A DNA stretch of 64,000 nt from Rhexocercosporidium sp. MPI-PUGE-AT-0058 (Eukaryota > Ascomycota > Leotiomycetes > Helotiales), in NCBI GenBank assembly GCA_020746875.1, contig JAGTJL010000002.1:3224001-3288000 (forward strand). The letters are read 5' to 3'. Made by a program: the position numbers and the translations under genes. The notes below the pieces were generated by a model. It was not told the origin of the DNA, ran no database searches, and worked only from the letters and a program-made list of their open reading frames with translations. Positions within the stretch are counted from its first letter, which is position 1. Each line of letters begins with the position of its first letter. Shown one piece after another: positions 1-11,537 of the stretch.

Positions 1-792
1 GAAATCGTGAAATTGATTGTTGGTAAAGAAGGCAAGGAGTTCAGCATCCACAAACATTTCATCTGCAAGGCGTCGGAGGCAATGAAGGCTGCTTTTTGCG
101 GCGAGTTCGAAGAAGGACGGACTGGAGTCATGATGTTGGTGGAAGATGATCCTGCGGTATGCGTCCCTCCTCTCAACTCAGCCTTTGGGTTTAGAGCGTT
201 CTGAGAGTCTCAAAGCTGACTTTGTGGACAATAGATTGTCCAAGATTTCGTCGCGTACTGCGATCCAAATTTCGCTCCAGCAACTCTCCAAGGACGAAAA
301 GTGGATGTGTTGGTCGGATTGTACATCTTCGCAGACCAGTACCGATGCGCCAACAGTCTCAAGAACATCGTCATGGACGACCTCCAGAATAAGATGGCTG
401 CTCAATTGAATCTCCATCTATCTCAAGAGACCATGAAGCGCATCTTCGACAATACCCCCTCTGCCGGCGAAGCCCCAATCCGAAAGTACTGCGCAGCTCT
501 CATGACATACACCTTGTTCACTTCCGAGACAGTCACTACCGAAAGCCTGCAGGAGATCCTGGTGAATATTCCCGAGCTTCAACTGGCTTGCCTGAACTAC
601 CAGCGTGTTGTTTCGCACTGCAAGTGCTACGGAACCCCAATGAATGTTGCGGCCGACCCTCGGAAACGCTGTGGGATTCGTCGTATTTGCTTTGGAGAGT
701 GCTACTTCCACGTTCATACTGGAGAGAGGCCTTGTGATTACGAGTGGCGACACATGCATTCCTGCAACTCCCCATGTCTAAAGCACGATTAG
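1..792 (+). CDS. BTB/POZ domain protein, 5' end outside window
   Basis: Seen: the window opens inside an open frame. Exons read as 1-156 and 235-792, with intron 157-234 (gtatgc donor, gctgac branch-like site, atag acceptor). The first exon carries the core of a BTB/POZ fold (FSIHKHFICKASEAMKAAF), and the second continues with ATLQGRKVDVLVGLYIFADQY, typical of the alpha-helical second half of fungal BTB domains. Family knowledge: BTB domains mediate homo- or heterodimerisation and often act as cullin-3 adaptors, but many fungal BTB-only proteins have no known role. The C-terminal 60 residues are rich in Cys and His (HCKCYG, CGIRRICFGEC, HMHSC), which could bind a metal; this is inference. The true start and the first strand of the fold lie upstream of the window. 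Stop is TAG at 790-792. Confidence 0.8.
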
Positions 793-2365
793 CTTACTGA
801 AGGGTTGGATGGTGTTTCGATCGATGATCATGATCATAAGCTGAACTTGGTCAAGCCCGACTCTAATACCTTAGGAATACAATAGAACCTGACATCAAGC
901 GCAATCCCTCAGTGCGCTCCAAACCCTGCTACGATGCCGAAGTGAAGTCTGCCGATACACACAAGTGCATCAAATCTCCCTGCTGTCGACTGCCACTCAT
1001 GCCAAGCATGCGAGTGTAAGCAGCACACAAGCACAGCACCTAACACATTGAGCCTTTCCATTCTATCTCATTCCCACTCTCTGCTCATGCAATAAGGCCA
1101 TTCACATTTCTCAAGTTGTTTCGAGCATCAAAACTTATTATCCCCCCGCCCCAAGAAAGAGAAGTAAAAAGGCAAGACATTTCGTTCAGTTCAAGGGAAA
1201 GATTACGTACTTTTCATGTTGCTTCAACATTCAGAGCCATCTCTGTCCTCTGCCCCGGGTCATTGCTGTCGTCGATTTCGTCCCGAGCGAACCTTACCCC
1301 TTTCGAGATCGCCTCCTTAAGCTACCAACCATATGAAAATTCAGGTATAAGTGTATTAGTTGAGCACTGAATAATAAGCTCCTGGATGGATGCAAACCGT
1401 TGTCCTCCATCTTTCATTGTAACAGAGTTTCAAATCTCTCCACGGTTATATCTCCCCATAATTTATGAACCCAATCGGAGTGTCCAAACGTACCCCCGAA
1501 TATTGCATTTTCAGTCTTAACGGCTCTCTACCTCTAAAATTTCATACCTCCACGGACATTTCACATTTAGTGGTAAGAAACAGCAATCATTCTCAAACGA
1601 CTCTCCTCATCTTAACTCATGTCGCCAAGCATAAATAACGTTTCTCAGACAATTCAACACCCAGGGTAATTTATTTCCGCGGCGAAATGACGATCCACGG
1701 GGTTTCGTGCCAAGTCTGTGACCTTTTCTGCGTCGAGGATATCGTTAAAAGGGGACTACTAACTGATTGACCTTTGAGAGGCAAGAAATAATGTACTAGC
1801 AGGTTTATGGAAAAGTCTTTGGCATTTACAGCTCGAAAATTGGAAAGGAGAGATGGTGTTATCAATTCAGCAATCTCATCAATTGGCAGGTGGCAGGATG
1901 TTGCCAAGCTGTTGGGTGTCGCTCGTCAAATTAACAGTATGTGTCTCTTTCCTCTCTAGAAGCGTTGGGGGCTGGCAAGTCATCTGTACACTCTTTCAAT
2001 AATAGACAGATAAATAAGTGCTGAGGTGGAATGAGTTCCCACGAGTTAGTGTTACCACTTTCCCCGCGGCAAGAACGGCGATGCTGATTTTCCGCTGAGA
2101 ACGGCGCGAATGCCCTCTAGAGTACCTACAAAGCGCGCTGTAGACACATGGAAGAGGGCGAATAGTCTGTCAAGCGTGCATGCGAAGCTCTAGCTTCAAG
2201 AATTGAAGTATAAACAGTATGAAGGCTCGTCTAGCGAAGCCATAAAGTAAGCTACAAGAAGTACCTGAAATCAAATATGTCATCCACTATGCTCTCCTCC
2301 CCCATTCACATCCTAGATCTCCTCAGATCAATTTCCTCGTCAGAAACTAACTCACTCAATCGAGA
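793..2365. other. Intergenic, convergent 3' ends
   Basis: About 1.6 kb between the ends of the BTB gene and the pectin lyase gene. Only short, unrelated ORFs are present (for example 1116-1370) with no recognisable domain and no splice partners. I see no RNA gene, repeat or mobile element remnant. Confidence 0.5.
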
Positions 2366-3676
2366 TTAGATCTTCCCAACACCAGCAGTAGAAGCCTGGT
2401 TCGTTCTTGGCGCAGCAGCAGCAATGACATTCTTGCCACTGAATAGACTAAGCAAGCTGTTATCTGTACCAGGGAAGCTTCCACTGCTACCCAAAGAGTT
2501 TCGCTCGCAGTTGTGTCCCAGGTAGTTCTTGCACGTGGAGCTCGTAGCAGCAGGAGCGAAAAGCTTTCCAGAGTTGGCCAGGAGAGGAGTCTTAACGTTG
2601 TAGAAAGAGTTTCCCTCAGCGACGACCTTGGCACCAGAACCGATGTCAAACGCGTGTCCGGAATTGGCGTACCAGTAGTTGTTCGCGGCGTGGAGGAGAG
2701 TGCCGCTGGTGATCTTTGGGGAGCGACCTGAGGTGTGGTGGATATAGTTTCCGGAGAAGGTAACGAGGTCATTGGAGCCGGTGAAGTAGATGGCCCAGTA
2801 GTGGTGATTGTCGCAGGTGGCCGACCCTAGGTATCGGGGGAATCAGCAATTGCCATATCAAAGAAGTCTTGAGAAGAAGATAAGACATGGGTTTAAAGAG
2901 TCTTGAGACGTTCCAAAAGGGAAGTTCTGTGCCCCTTCAATACCTACATGAAGTTGAACCATCGAATTCATTGTTGGTCACGGCAACGCGGTTAGATGCT
3001 GAACCGCCAGTAACGAGATGTTGACGACCGATGAGGGAGGTCTTGACATGGTCGATCCAGACAAGATCGGTTCCAGCCAGCGTAATAGCATCGCCTCCCC
3101 AGATGTATTGTGGGTTGAGTTCTGTGATGTGAATGTTTTGGATGATGATGTTCTTGGCTCCGTTGGCAATTCGGAGACCCTTTCCTCTAATCACAGCGTT
3201 GGCACCGACACCAATAAGCGACTTGTTTGATCCGAGGTTGATGCCAGATGTTCCGGCCTTGTCGTAGGTGACGGAGATAGACTTAACACCTGCTCCAGCG
3301 TTTCCGTTGGTGCACCACGAGGCAGCGTTGATGGCATCTTGACCACCATTACCTGGGCATTTGTTGGAAGCCGGTCGGCAACCATTTTCAGTGGCTTTGC
3401 CTTCTGAACCGATGAAGTTGTACCTAAATATTGGTTAGACCTTGAAAAGAAAACTGTCGATGAATAATCTTACTCCTTGTTGATGAGAATGACACGAGGA
3501 GTCGAATCCGTGAGCCAAGTCTTCAACTGCGCAATGTCTTTTGGGTAAGCACCCACGGCAGATCCACCACCAGTGGTTCCCTTAGCAAATCCTGGAGCGG
3601 ATCCAGTAACGCCAGCGGCAGCACATCTACCAGCAAATGCTGCCAAAAAGGCGAGAACGAAAGTAGCAGACTTCAT
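2366..3676 (-). CDS. Pectin lyase, polysaccharide lyase family 1 (secreted)
   Basis: Exons 3676-3474, 3423-2948 and 2826-2366 give 379 residues, a normal length for fungal pectin lyases. Role: beta-elimination cleavage of methyl-esterified homogalacturonan (EC 4.2.2.10) outside the cell. Seen: a signal peptide (MKSATFVLAFLAAFAGRCAAA), the N-terminal block AGVTGSAPGFAKGTTGGG, the parallel beta-helix block IRGKGLRIANGAKNIIIQNI, the WIDHVKTSLIGRQHLVTGG block and the TSGRSPKI segment with the conserved Arg. GRQHLV, together with no obvious calcium-binding Asp cluster, argues for pectin lyase rather than pectate lyase; this is inference from family knowledge. The start was chosen because the signal peptide begins directly at it; an upstream in-frame stretch has no ATG. 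Introns are GT-AG, 50 and 121 nt. Neighbours are unrelated. Confidence 0.93.
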
Positions 3677-3767
3677 GATCGAAACGAGTGACTGAAGGTT
3701 AAATAAGCAAAATGAATGTGAAGGCAAGCGTGACAATCTCAAGAGGAAGCCATGGCGCCTAGAGGCG

Positions 3768-3778
3768 TACTTATAAGA
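3768..3778 (-). promoter_or_regulatory. TATA-like element of the pectin lyase gene
   Basis: On the minus strand, a TATAAG-type element lies about 95 nt before the start codon, a usual distance for a fungal core promoter. The call rests on sequence and spacing alone. Confidence 0.35.
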
Positions 3779-4885
3779 AGCGCCTCCTTAGCCACTTGCT
3801 AGACTACCGGTTGTAGACTCGACCACAGGGTCTGGGCAACTAAATGCCGCTGATAGATTAACGGGGGAATTCATATAGTGCCAAGTCCAGCTGTGAAGTT
3901 GACATTGGGGCTGTAATAAGCATAGCGTTCCACATGTTAGCGAAGGGCCCCTTTCACGGGCAAGTGTGGCTAGAGGGCGGATCTTTCAAACTCCTTTAAG
4001 AGATTGTGGCGGCTTGGCAACATGTTTGATGGAGGAATGTGCGGAGAAGGGCAATTCAAGATAACGGCAGAGTCGCAAAATGGGACTTTTCGATGGGGAT
4101 AGCAAATCAGAGAAATGGGATGATTGCGATAGCCAGGATACCACAGAATGATGTGAAACAAATCTGGGCCGTCCAGAGAAGCGGAGAGTTCCGAGTCCCG
4201 ACTGCCACACCTGTGGAGAGGATCTGGTACACAACTATACCGTGCAGAATCCGGTTCAGCCGCTGAAGGAAGGAATACTTCGGAAGCCTGTACGGTGATA
4301 ACTTGTGACGGAAGGCTTGTGGTCAACAGAAAGCAAAATAAACAACTATACTTCGCTAAAGCCGGGTAAAAAAGCCTTCAGCTCAGACCCAACACAAAAC
4401 AGAAACGAACACATGAACCCGCCGAAAAAGCTAAATAGACAAGCTAGGAGAGGTACTTTGTAATAAAGAGAAGTGGATAAGCATCGCGTCATCTTATCCT
4501 CAAATCTTGCCACCGGATAAGAAGGTGGATATCGATATCAAGGATGCGAATCTTGAATATATGAGCTGTGACTCGTGAGTCGTGAGAAAGATTGTTGTTT
4601 CAGTCAGGGATGAGAGGAGTGAAAATTTCCGAGGATGAGGTGGACAGCTTGGCGAACAAGCATAAACATACGCTTAAGCCTTCAAGGCCTAGCAGCCTTC
4701 AGTCCGGAGAAAGCCACGTGACATGTAATATCCTTGACAACACATCACATACTCTGTGAATATTCCAACTTGCTTGCTAGTGTGTCCTCTTAGCCACGCA
4801 ACCTGAGGAAGTAAGCCCAGTATATTGAATTATACTCTAGCGTCTTCTGCGGAGTTAACTCGCTTTTAGCTAGCCGATTAACTCA
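3779..4885. other. Divergent promoter region, pectin lyase / HET gene
   Basis: Roughly 1.1 kb between two genes transcribed away from each other. ORFs at 3970-4326 and 4039-4266 overlap on opposite strands, lack family features and are likely chance. No repeat or RNA gene seen. Confidence 0.5.
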
Positions 4886-7183
4886 ATGGCTGATAATGAA
4901 CTGCTCACCGTCACTGCGACGAGGTCGAAGCCCATCACCGTCTGCTCAGGATGTCAAGAGCAAGCCTACCTCCAACTGACCGTCCCTCCGACATTTTCAA
5001 CCGTGAAACAGATCACGTTCAGAACAACGTCCCACGATCAAGGTTTTAGCCACGAGGAGGACCGGTATGGTGGAACTTACGATGAATGCTTCAGTTTCTT
5101 CGATGCTACTATTGTGACTCCCGAAGGACATGAACGCGCGCGCTGGCGTTTCCAGAATAACAGACATGCCCGAAGTGAGCCATTCACTCATGTTAGCATT
5201 TGGTCAGATCAAAGCTCCGAAGCAGGCACTGCGCTCGCCATCTCCAGTATCCAGGTCAATGACACGATCAGAATTCTCCCAAAAGCTCATTACCGGGCAT
5301 GGCGAAATTACGTCTTGAGTGTTGACATCGAAGTCGTGGGCACCAAAGCAGTAGATTCGTCTACGGCTTCATCACTGGGAATGCCTTCTGCGGTCTCTAG
5401 TCATACACTTTACGGGCCACTGGAAGAATCACAGAAACAGATCCGAACCCTGCGGCTACTAGCTGGGCCACCGGAGAGTCCGATATGTTGTGATTTGGAC
5501 GTCACAGAGCTATCCTCCGAGGACCACGTTAGATATGAAGCTCTTTCTTATTGCTGGGGAAATATGAATAGCTCAGAGTTCATTGAGATATCAGGACAAC
5601 AATTCGGAGTCACTTCAAATCTACACGCTGCTTTGAAGCGATTGCGATATGAGAGTGGTAAGGCCAGAACCCTCTGGGTAGATGCCATCTGTATCAATCA
5701 ACTAGACCCGAAAGAACGTGCTTGGCAGGTGCAGATGATGAATTACGTTTATGCTCAGGCTCAAAAAGTCATCGTCTGGCTTGGAGACCGTACGAAATTT
5801 ACAGGTGGGTTCGGATATCACGAGTTACGCGGACTCTTCGAAAGGGCGCAACTCCCCGGAACCTCATATGAGAGTTTCCTCAATGACGAAGGGCTATCCT
5901 GGAATCAGGGTACGACAATCGGCCCCGCTCTCACCACCGAGGAAATCATGAGTGAGATTCCCCATAGTAGCTCCGGAGCTTCTACACTTTTCGATTTCCC
6001 ATGGTTTCGTCGAATCTGGGTATTGCAAGAAGTTTTCAACGCTACCAGAGTTGTCGTTGTCTGTGGCGAACAGACAGCTTCTTGGTTCTCCATATTGCAA
6101 GTTAATGTGTCCAACGACCGCTTCATGATGATGCCGGGTCCGATGAACGTCAGAGTCATGCCCGCGCTATTCTCGGACCTTTTTGCCATCACCAGGTCAA
6201 GTGGTGAAGCCCGTTTCGGATACGCTCCTCAGCAACCAGTAGCAGACATCCTTGACATTGTTGTCGCTGGCTTGGACCTCGATGCCTCGGATCCACGGGA
6301 TAAATTGTTCGCCCTTCTCAACCTCGCCCAGAATTCCAATGATGCTGCGTTACTGCCGGACTACGAGAAAGATGTCTCCACTATCTTTTGTGACTTTACA
6401 AGGTGTTGGATTACATCCAGAGAGTCCTTGAGGATCCTTTCTGCGGTACACTGTTCAGTTGGTCGGACATGGCAAAGACTCTCTCCTCTTCCAGCACCCC
6501 TCCAAAGTACGCCACGGCCCAGCTGGACCCTCTGGAATGATGGAAAGAGTGCCTGGGGACGTGCAAGTTTAGGCTTGTCAGTATCAACAAAATACCGCGC
6601 CAGTGGTGATACAAAACCCGACGTAATATTGCTGCAACAAAACGCCAATCCCTCTACCCTTCTCTTAAGAGGAGTCCAAATCGGAACTATCGAACGCATC
6701 AACCCGTTCCCATACTACAATACAGATGCAACTCTCTCGAATCACCGCAAAGCCTACGAACAACTGTTTGACCCCATCAACCACCGCGGGATTTTCACAT
6801 CCGGCGCGCAAGGCAGTCTGGGCAGTATTTTGGACCTCCGCGAGCCCCCTCCTGACCTCATAGAAGATCATCTATATGCGCATTATGATTATGCATCCCA
6901 GACTGGAGGTGCGGTTGAATGTCATCCGAATTGCTTCTTTACTATTTCGAATGGTAAAACTGGCTTGTGCCCTAGCATGGCACGAGAAGGAGATCTGATT
7001 GTTGTTCTGTTAGGGGGAAATGTTCCTTATGTGGTACGTTCGAGCGACAGGACTGTCTTGGCGACTGATGGAAAGGCTGGGAGACAGGTGGAATTTATCG
7101 GCGAGTGTTATCTGCCTGATTATATGGCTGGAGAGGGAATAGAGAACAGGAAAGACGATTTTGAAATTTTCGAGTTGGTGTAG
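4886..7183 (+). CDS. HET-domain protein with N-terminal beta-sandwich-like domain
   Basis: A single 765-residue exon. The HET domain (heterokaryon incompatibility, PF06985 type) starts near residue 216 with RYEALSYCWG, continues with LWVDAICINQLDPKERAWQV and VYAQAQKVIVWLGD, and ends around FPWFRRIWVLQEV (about residues 371-383). DPRDKLFALLNLA near residue 466 is the block that usually follows the HET core. Family knowledge: HET domains trigger regulated cell death on non-self recognition. Residues 1-155 are not HET. They hold a TTSHDQGFS...GTYDECFSFFD pattern followed by WRFQNNRHA and ILPKAHYRAWRNYV, resembling a beta-sandwich module that I recall from other fungal proteins, where the signature is close to TSxDQGWS...GTYxxSxTWF. 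It may be a sensing or ligand-binding part (inference). The ATG follows an in-frame stop region; no intron is needed. Confidence 0.9.
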   Translation: MADNELLTVTATRSKPITVCSGCQEQAYLQLTVPPTFSTVKQITFRTTSHDQGFSHEEDRYGGTYDECFSFFDATIVTPEGHERARWRFQNNRHARSEPFTHVSIWSDQSSEAGTALAISSIQVNDTIRILPKAHYRAWRNYVLSVDIEVVGTKAVDSSTASSLGMPSAVSSHTLYGPLEESQKQIRTLRLLAGPPESPICCDLDVTELSSEDHVRYEALSYCWGNMNSSEFIEISGQQFGVTSNLHAALKRLRYESGKARTLWVDAICINQLDPKERAWQVQMMNYVYAQAQKVIVWLGDRTKFTGGFGYHELRGLFERAQLPGTSYESFLNDEGLSWNQGTTIGPALTTEEIMSEIPHSSSGASTLFDFPWFRRIWVLQEVFNATRVVVVCGEQTASWFSILQVNVSNDRFMMMPGPMNVRVMPALFSDLFAITRSSGEARFGYAPQQPVADILDIVVAGLDLDASDPRDKLFALLNLAQNSNDAALLPDYEKDVSTIFCDFTRCWITSRESLRILSAVHCSVGRTWQRLSPLPAPLQSTPRPSWTLWNDGKSAWGRASLGLSVSTKYRASGDTKPDVILLQQNANPSTLLLRGVQIGTIERINPFPYYNTDATLSNHRKAYEQLFDPINHRGIFTSGAQGSLGSILDLREPPPDLIEDHLYAHYDYASQTGGAVECHPNCFFTISNGKTGLCPSMAREGDLIVVLLGGNVPYVVRSSDRTVLATDGKAGRQVEFIGECYLPDYMAGEGIENRKDDFEIFELV

Positions 7184-7733
7184 GAGAACGTCTCGTGTTC
7201 TTAACAGAATTCTAGATTAGGATTTTCTTTACCAGAGAACAATCCCGGCTGCATTTGGGGTTGAAGCGAGACCTTGCCACATATGACACTTTGATGAACT
7301 CATTCCAACAAATTGATTAGGTATAAAGATGAGATTATAGATACATCAAACTGCTGCGGGAAAAATGAATTGGCCAAAAGTAAATCCAAGTCACGAGGAA
7401 AACCGGTGAGAGCAGCAAACAGAAAGTTGATTTCTCAAATTTTAATTACAAAGTTCTACCACTAAAACCATGTGGACTAGAGCAGAATGACAAAATTAGA
7501 ACAATCTGATAACAGAAATACATTGTTCTGTAGAAAGTCTAGCGCTGTAGCTTGCGATACACAACAGCTCCATACAATAGCGGGGTCATGAAGTACCCCG
7601 CACATCCCACCTATCCCCAGTAGAGTCTCCTCTGTAAACAGCAGCACCACCAAATCCATATTTCTACTCCCTTTCTTCCAACCGAAGTCTTCACTACAGA
7701 AGTTCCCAGGATATTCAACACCGCATAAAAAAT
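7184..7733. other. Intergenic, HET gene 3' side / SDR promoter
   Basis: About 550 bases. An antisense ORF at 7477-7797 runs into the SDR first exon, has no domain features and is dismissed. Nothing else seen. Confidence 0.5.
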
Positions 7734-9148
7734 ATGGCAGATAACAACCTCTCCGGCCGCCTCGCCTTAATAACCGGCGCTTCAAGCGGGTACACACCTC
7801 TTCCTTCTACTATCCTATTCCTCCTCCCTTCCTATCCTGATTCTCCCCTTCCCATCCCCATCTCATCCTCTCCCTATCCCCCCACCCTATTCATAGTTGA
7901 CAACGCCCCAGAATCGGCGCATCATGTGCCCACTCTCTCGCAAGTCGAGGAATGCACCTCGCACTAACCTACTCCAAGAACCTGGAGGGCATGCAAGCGA
8001 TTGTGCAGTCGATACGTGAATCTTTGTCCAGCTCAAGTGCTTCAAAAGAGGAGGAGGAGTTGAAGATTAGTATCCATCAAGTTGATGTTGGTGTTGTTGA
8101 GGAGATTGGGTGAGTGTGATTTTCTGTAATTGTTTCTCAGTCAAAGTTTTGTCTTTAGTTCTCTTTGATGTTTGGAATATGGAGATAGACGGGAGTTGTA
8201 GGTTCTTTTGTTCGATTTCAGGATTCTTGGAATTTTCTTGCTTTTCTTGGTGTTGATTCTAGGGTGTGAGAAGGAAGGAAGGAGGGAAGGTAGAGGTTTT
8301 TGTATGGTTGGATGAACATTTATATTGACCTACTGAATCGCACAGGAAGATGTTTAAAGAAATAGAAGAACAACACAACGGCAAGGTAGTCGACGTCTTA
8401 GTCAGTAACGCAGGCTACGGGAAGAGGATCGTTGATATCTGGTTAGCCCTCCCTCCCTACTCTAGGTACTCGCAAGGGGGGTTCCCAATGAGATCTCCCT
8501 TCCCCCGAATCTCAATCCAATACGTGGGATGATATTCCCCCTTTCACCACACGAGAAGAAACCACCGATTCTCAAATCCTATGACCCAAGATTGTCCAGC
8601 TGACATGATCACAAAACCTAGGGACATCCCACTCAGCGAATTCGAATACACCCTCGACGTAAACCTCCGCGCCTCATTCATCCTAGTGAAAGGCGTGATC
8701 GAGGGGATGAAAGCCCAGAACTGGGGACGGATCATCTTCATGTCTTCTATCGCGGCACAAGGAGGTGGGATAAATGGATGTCGTGCGTCTGCTTCTCTTC
8801 TCTTCTCATCCCTCCCTCCATCATTTCAATCTCCAACCAACATTTCACAAATCCATCTGACACCCCCTCCCCCCAGATTACGCAGCATCGAAAGGCGGCC
8901 TCACATCAATGATGCGTAACCTCTCTGCACATTTAACACGCTTCAACATCTCCGTGAACGACGTAGCCCCAGCTCTCATAGGCGACACCGGTATGATCAG
9001 CAGCCCGGACGTGATCCCAGGAGGGGTGGGTACGATTCCGATGGGGAGACTGGGGGAGCCGGCCGAGGTGGCGAGGGTGGTTACTATGCTTGCCGAGACG
9101 GGGTTTATGACGGGGCAGAGCTTGTTGATTAGTGGGGGGTTGAAGTAG
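7734..9148 (+). CDS. Short-chain dehydrogenase/reductase, FabG-like (classical SDR)
   Basis: Exons 7734-7789, 7912-8109, 8346-8441, 8622-8782 and 8877-9148 keep one frame and give 260 residues, typical for classical SDRs. Seen: the Rossmann motif ITGASSGIGAS is split by intron 1; the NAG motif is in VLVSNAGYG; the active-site Ser lies in IFMSSIAAQGGG; and YAASKGG supplies the catalytic Tyr and Lys, split from the Ser by intron 4. The C-terminus IPMGRLGEPAEVARV...GQSLLISGG matches 3-oxoacyl-ACP-reductase-like SDRs. Role: NAD(P)H-dependent reduction or oxidation of a carbonyl or alcohol; the substrate cannot be told from sequence. Intron 4 has two possible donors; gtgcgt at 8783 was chosen because it restores NGCHYAASKGG. 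No sorting signal; presumably cytosolic. Confidence 0.9.
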
Positions 9149-11537
9149 AGGAGGTTTGTTTCTGGTTCTGTTTTGTGTCTGTGAGGGTGGTGGAAGACTG
9201 GGAACTAGGATCGGGGTTGTTGAATGCTGAGTTGTATTAATGGAGAGAGGTCTAACCTCTGCCCATGGAGTCGGTGAAGAAAGGCTTCGCTGCTCTCAAG
9301 TCGACCATTTCTCGATTTTAGGAACGCTTGAAGAGAAATGTGTACACAAACAGACAGAAGAGGAAGAAAACAAAATAAGACATCTGGTTCAGAAGGAAAG
9401 AGTCTGATACGATATGAGAAGTTTGAGAGGCATCGATGAAGACTATCAAAGTTGACGCTTCCCCACTTTGCCAACGAGCCTGCCTTGCTTTATTGTTGAA
9501 CTCGAAGCTCAGCCCAGCTTCCAGAGCGCTTTTCCACATATATTCTTAAATATCAAGTTGGGCGGGTTCACGACAGCGTTGAGACCTTTTCGATTTAGAC
9601 ATGTTGAAACCCAGGCTTGTCCACAACAAAATGATTCTCCATAGTGTCCTTGGTACGTAGAATTGCTAGTGTTAATTCCACCCCTCTGACATCAGATATT
9701 GTTTTTCAGCGTCCCGGTTATCTTTCAATTTGTTATCGTCGGCAGATGTTGAAGTCATCCTGGCTTCTAGTTTCCTCATTCTGTATTTTGGACCATACTC
9801 TTCCCCGCCACTCTGGTCGTGTTCACCTTCGTACTTCTCATGATCCTCTCCAGAGATGCTCGGGTTTAACTTTGCTTCGTATCATGCAAAACCGCCTTTA
9901 CTGCCGTTGTTGGAGTACCCAGGTAGGTTTTGATACGTTTTTGCGGGTATAGATATATGTGAAGCTGTTCGGCTCGCGACGACGTGGAAGAATCGCATGT
10001 TCGGTCGCGAAAGTCGACGACAAGGAGAGCTCACCCCATGACCATTATTAAATTGACTTGAATAGAACAGTATACAGTCTCCTCATGATTCCACATGCAA
10101 TTTTGCACATCCAGCAGACACTTGTCGGCGGGTTCTAAGAGCCTCCTTTTGCTCACGTGACATCAAAATCCTCCTCCCTCTTCTCTTCTTTCGGCCAGGC
10201 GACAGCCCGCTCTTTCAACCCACCGAATCGTATTTGATACCAGAGCTGAAGTCAGCTAGTGTACAGAAAGGATCCAGGCTTTCCGGTGGCGATGGGTAGG
10301 CATCAAGTAGCATTCCAGAGAAGCCTGCGAGAACACTGGTGGAGACTTCGTGGTACCATTTGACTCATCCGGTATATTATCATCTTTGTATTCGGTGGAT
10401 TTCGATAGGTCTGAAGGTCCTCGAGGTGTTCGTTCTGATAGCTGAGGATACTGTTTTGCTCTAGTCTTGGCCTGTGTTGTGTTGTGTTGTGAGATGTCGT
10501 CTTTGTCCTCCGAGGTACAAAGATACATCGACCTGATCCAGTCCCCAGCTCGTGAACGCTATGCTGACCTCGGCAAGCACGTGTGCCAAGTCTGTTGGGC
10601 TGAGCTACTTACTTACTTTGTCCATAAGCGACTGGAGAAATCTACCGAGGGAGCAGACCTTGCCCGGACTTTCAGTTGGGGATGGAGGCAGATCCGGGGC
10701 AGATCCCAGACCCTGAACCTACTAGAACCCAGGCAGCATTGATCTTCAAGATGATGCTGACTTCGATTGAGTGTCATGATCAACCGATCGCTTCTGTCTT
10801 TAATGCTCTGTCAAAGCAGATACCTATCAAATCTTCAAGTGATGATGGTGATACCCCGGACTCTCGATGACTTGACCCGGGGAACCCCAAAACAGGTCGC
10901 AGCCATGTTTCGTTTGAGCTGACCTGATCTTTTGGAAACATTTGGCAGCAACGTAGAAAACGAACTTGCACGAACTAGGACACCTTTCAGCTTAATGCTC
11001 TTACTGTACTCTGTCACACAGGGTATTACTGGTCATCACGAGGCAGGACCGTCCGTAAATATCACTGGCTAACTCGTAACAAATTAAACCGAAATGAGGT
11101 TAAATGCTGGGGGTAGGAATATCTGCGGAGCGGCGGCGCGCAAAGGGACCTGCCAAGAATATTCGTTCCTCAGGACTGATTGACCGCATTCCTCTGCCCT
11201 GCCCTGTCCTGTCCTGCACTTCGCTGCACCGTCAGCCCCTGTCTCTCAACGTTCGGAAGCCGAAACCAAAAAGTCCCCCAACAAACCTCCGAACTCCTTT
11301 CTTAATCACAAATCCTCATCATCATCGAATCTCACTCGGACACATTTCTGCTCTTGTTTTTATACATCGACAATCTCCCTCAATAACTCACTTCTTGGCA
11401 ATGCACTCATCCCGCTATCAAGCAGTTCGAGAACCTTGCTGTGCAATCATCCAAGCTAGTCAGGGGCTCCCGACGAGACAAACAGGGTCTACACGTGACG
11501 CTCAACGGATTTCCACCGAGAGTTCCTCACAGCAAAC
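9149..11537. other. Intergenic, possible small broken ORF pair
   Basis: About 2.4 kb without a confident gene. The only suggestive item is a pair of overlapping plus-strand ORFs at 10494-10742 and 10676-10870, which would form one open frame of about 120 codons if a single base in a short G run near 10678 were different. I recognise no family in either. The rest holds only short chance ORFs. Confidence 0.45.

Noticed and set aside
7734..9148. Two SDR genes and a regulator as a secondary-metabolite cluster
   Set aside because: The SDRs are many kilobases apart with unrelated genes between them. No polyketide synthase, peptide synthetase, terpene cyclase or P450 is present.
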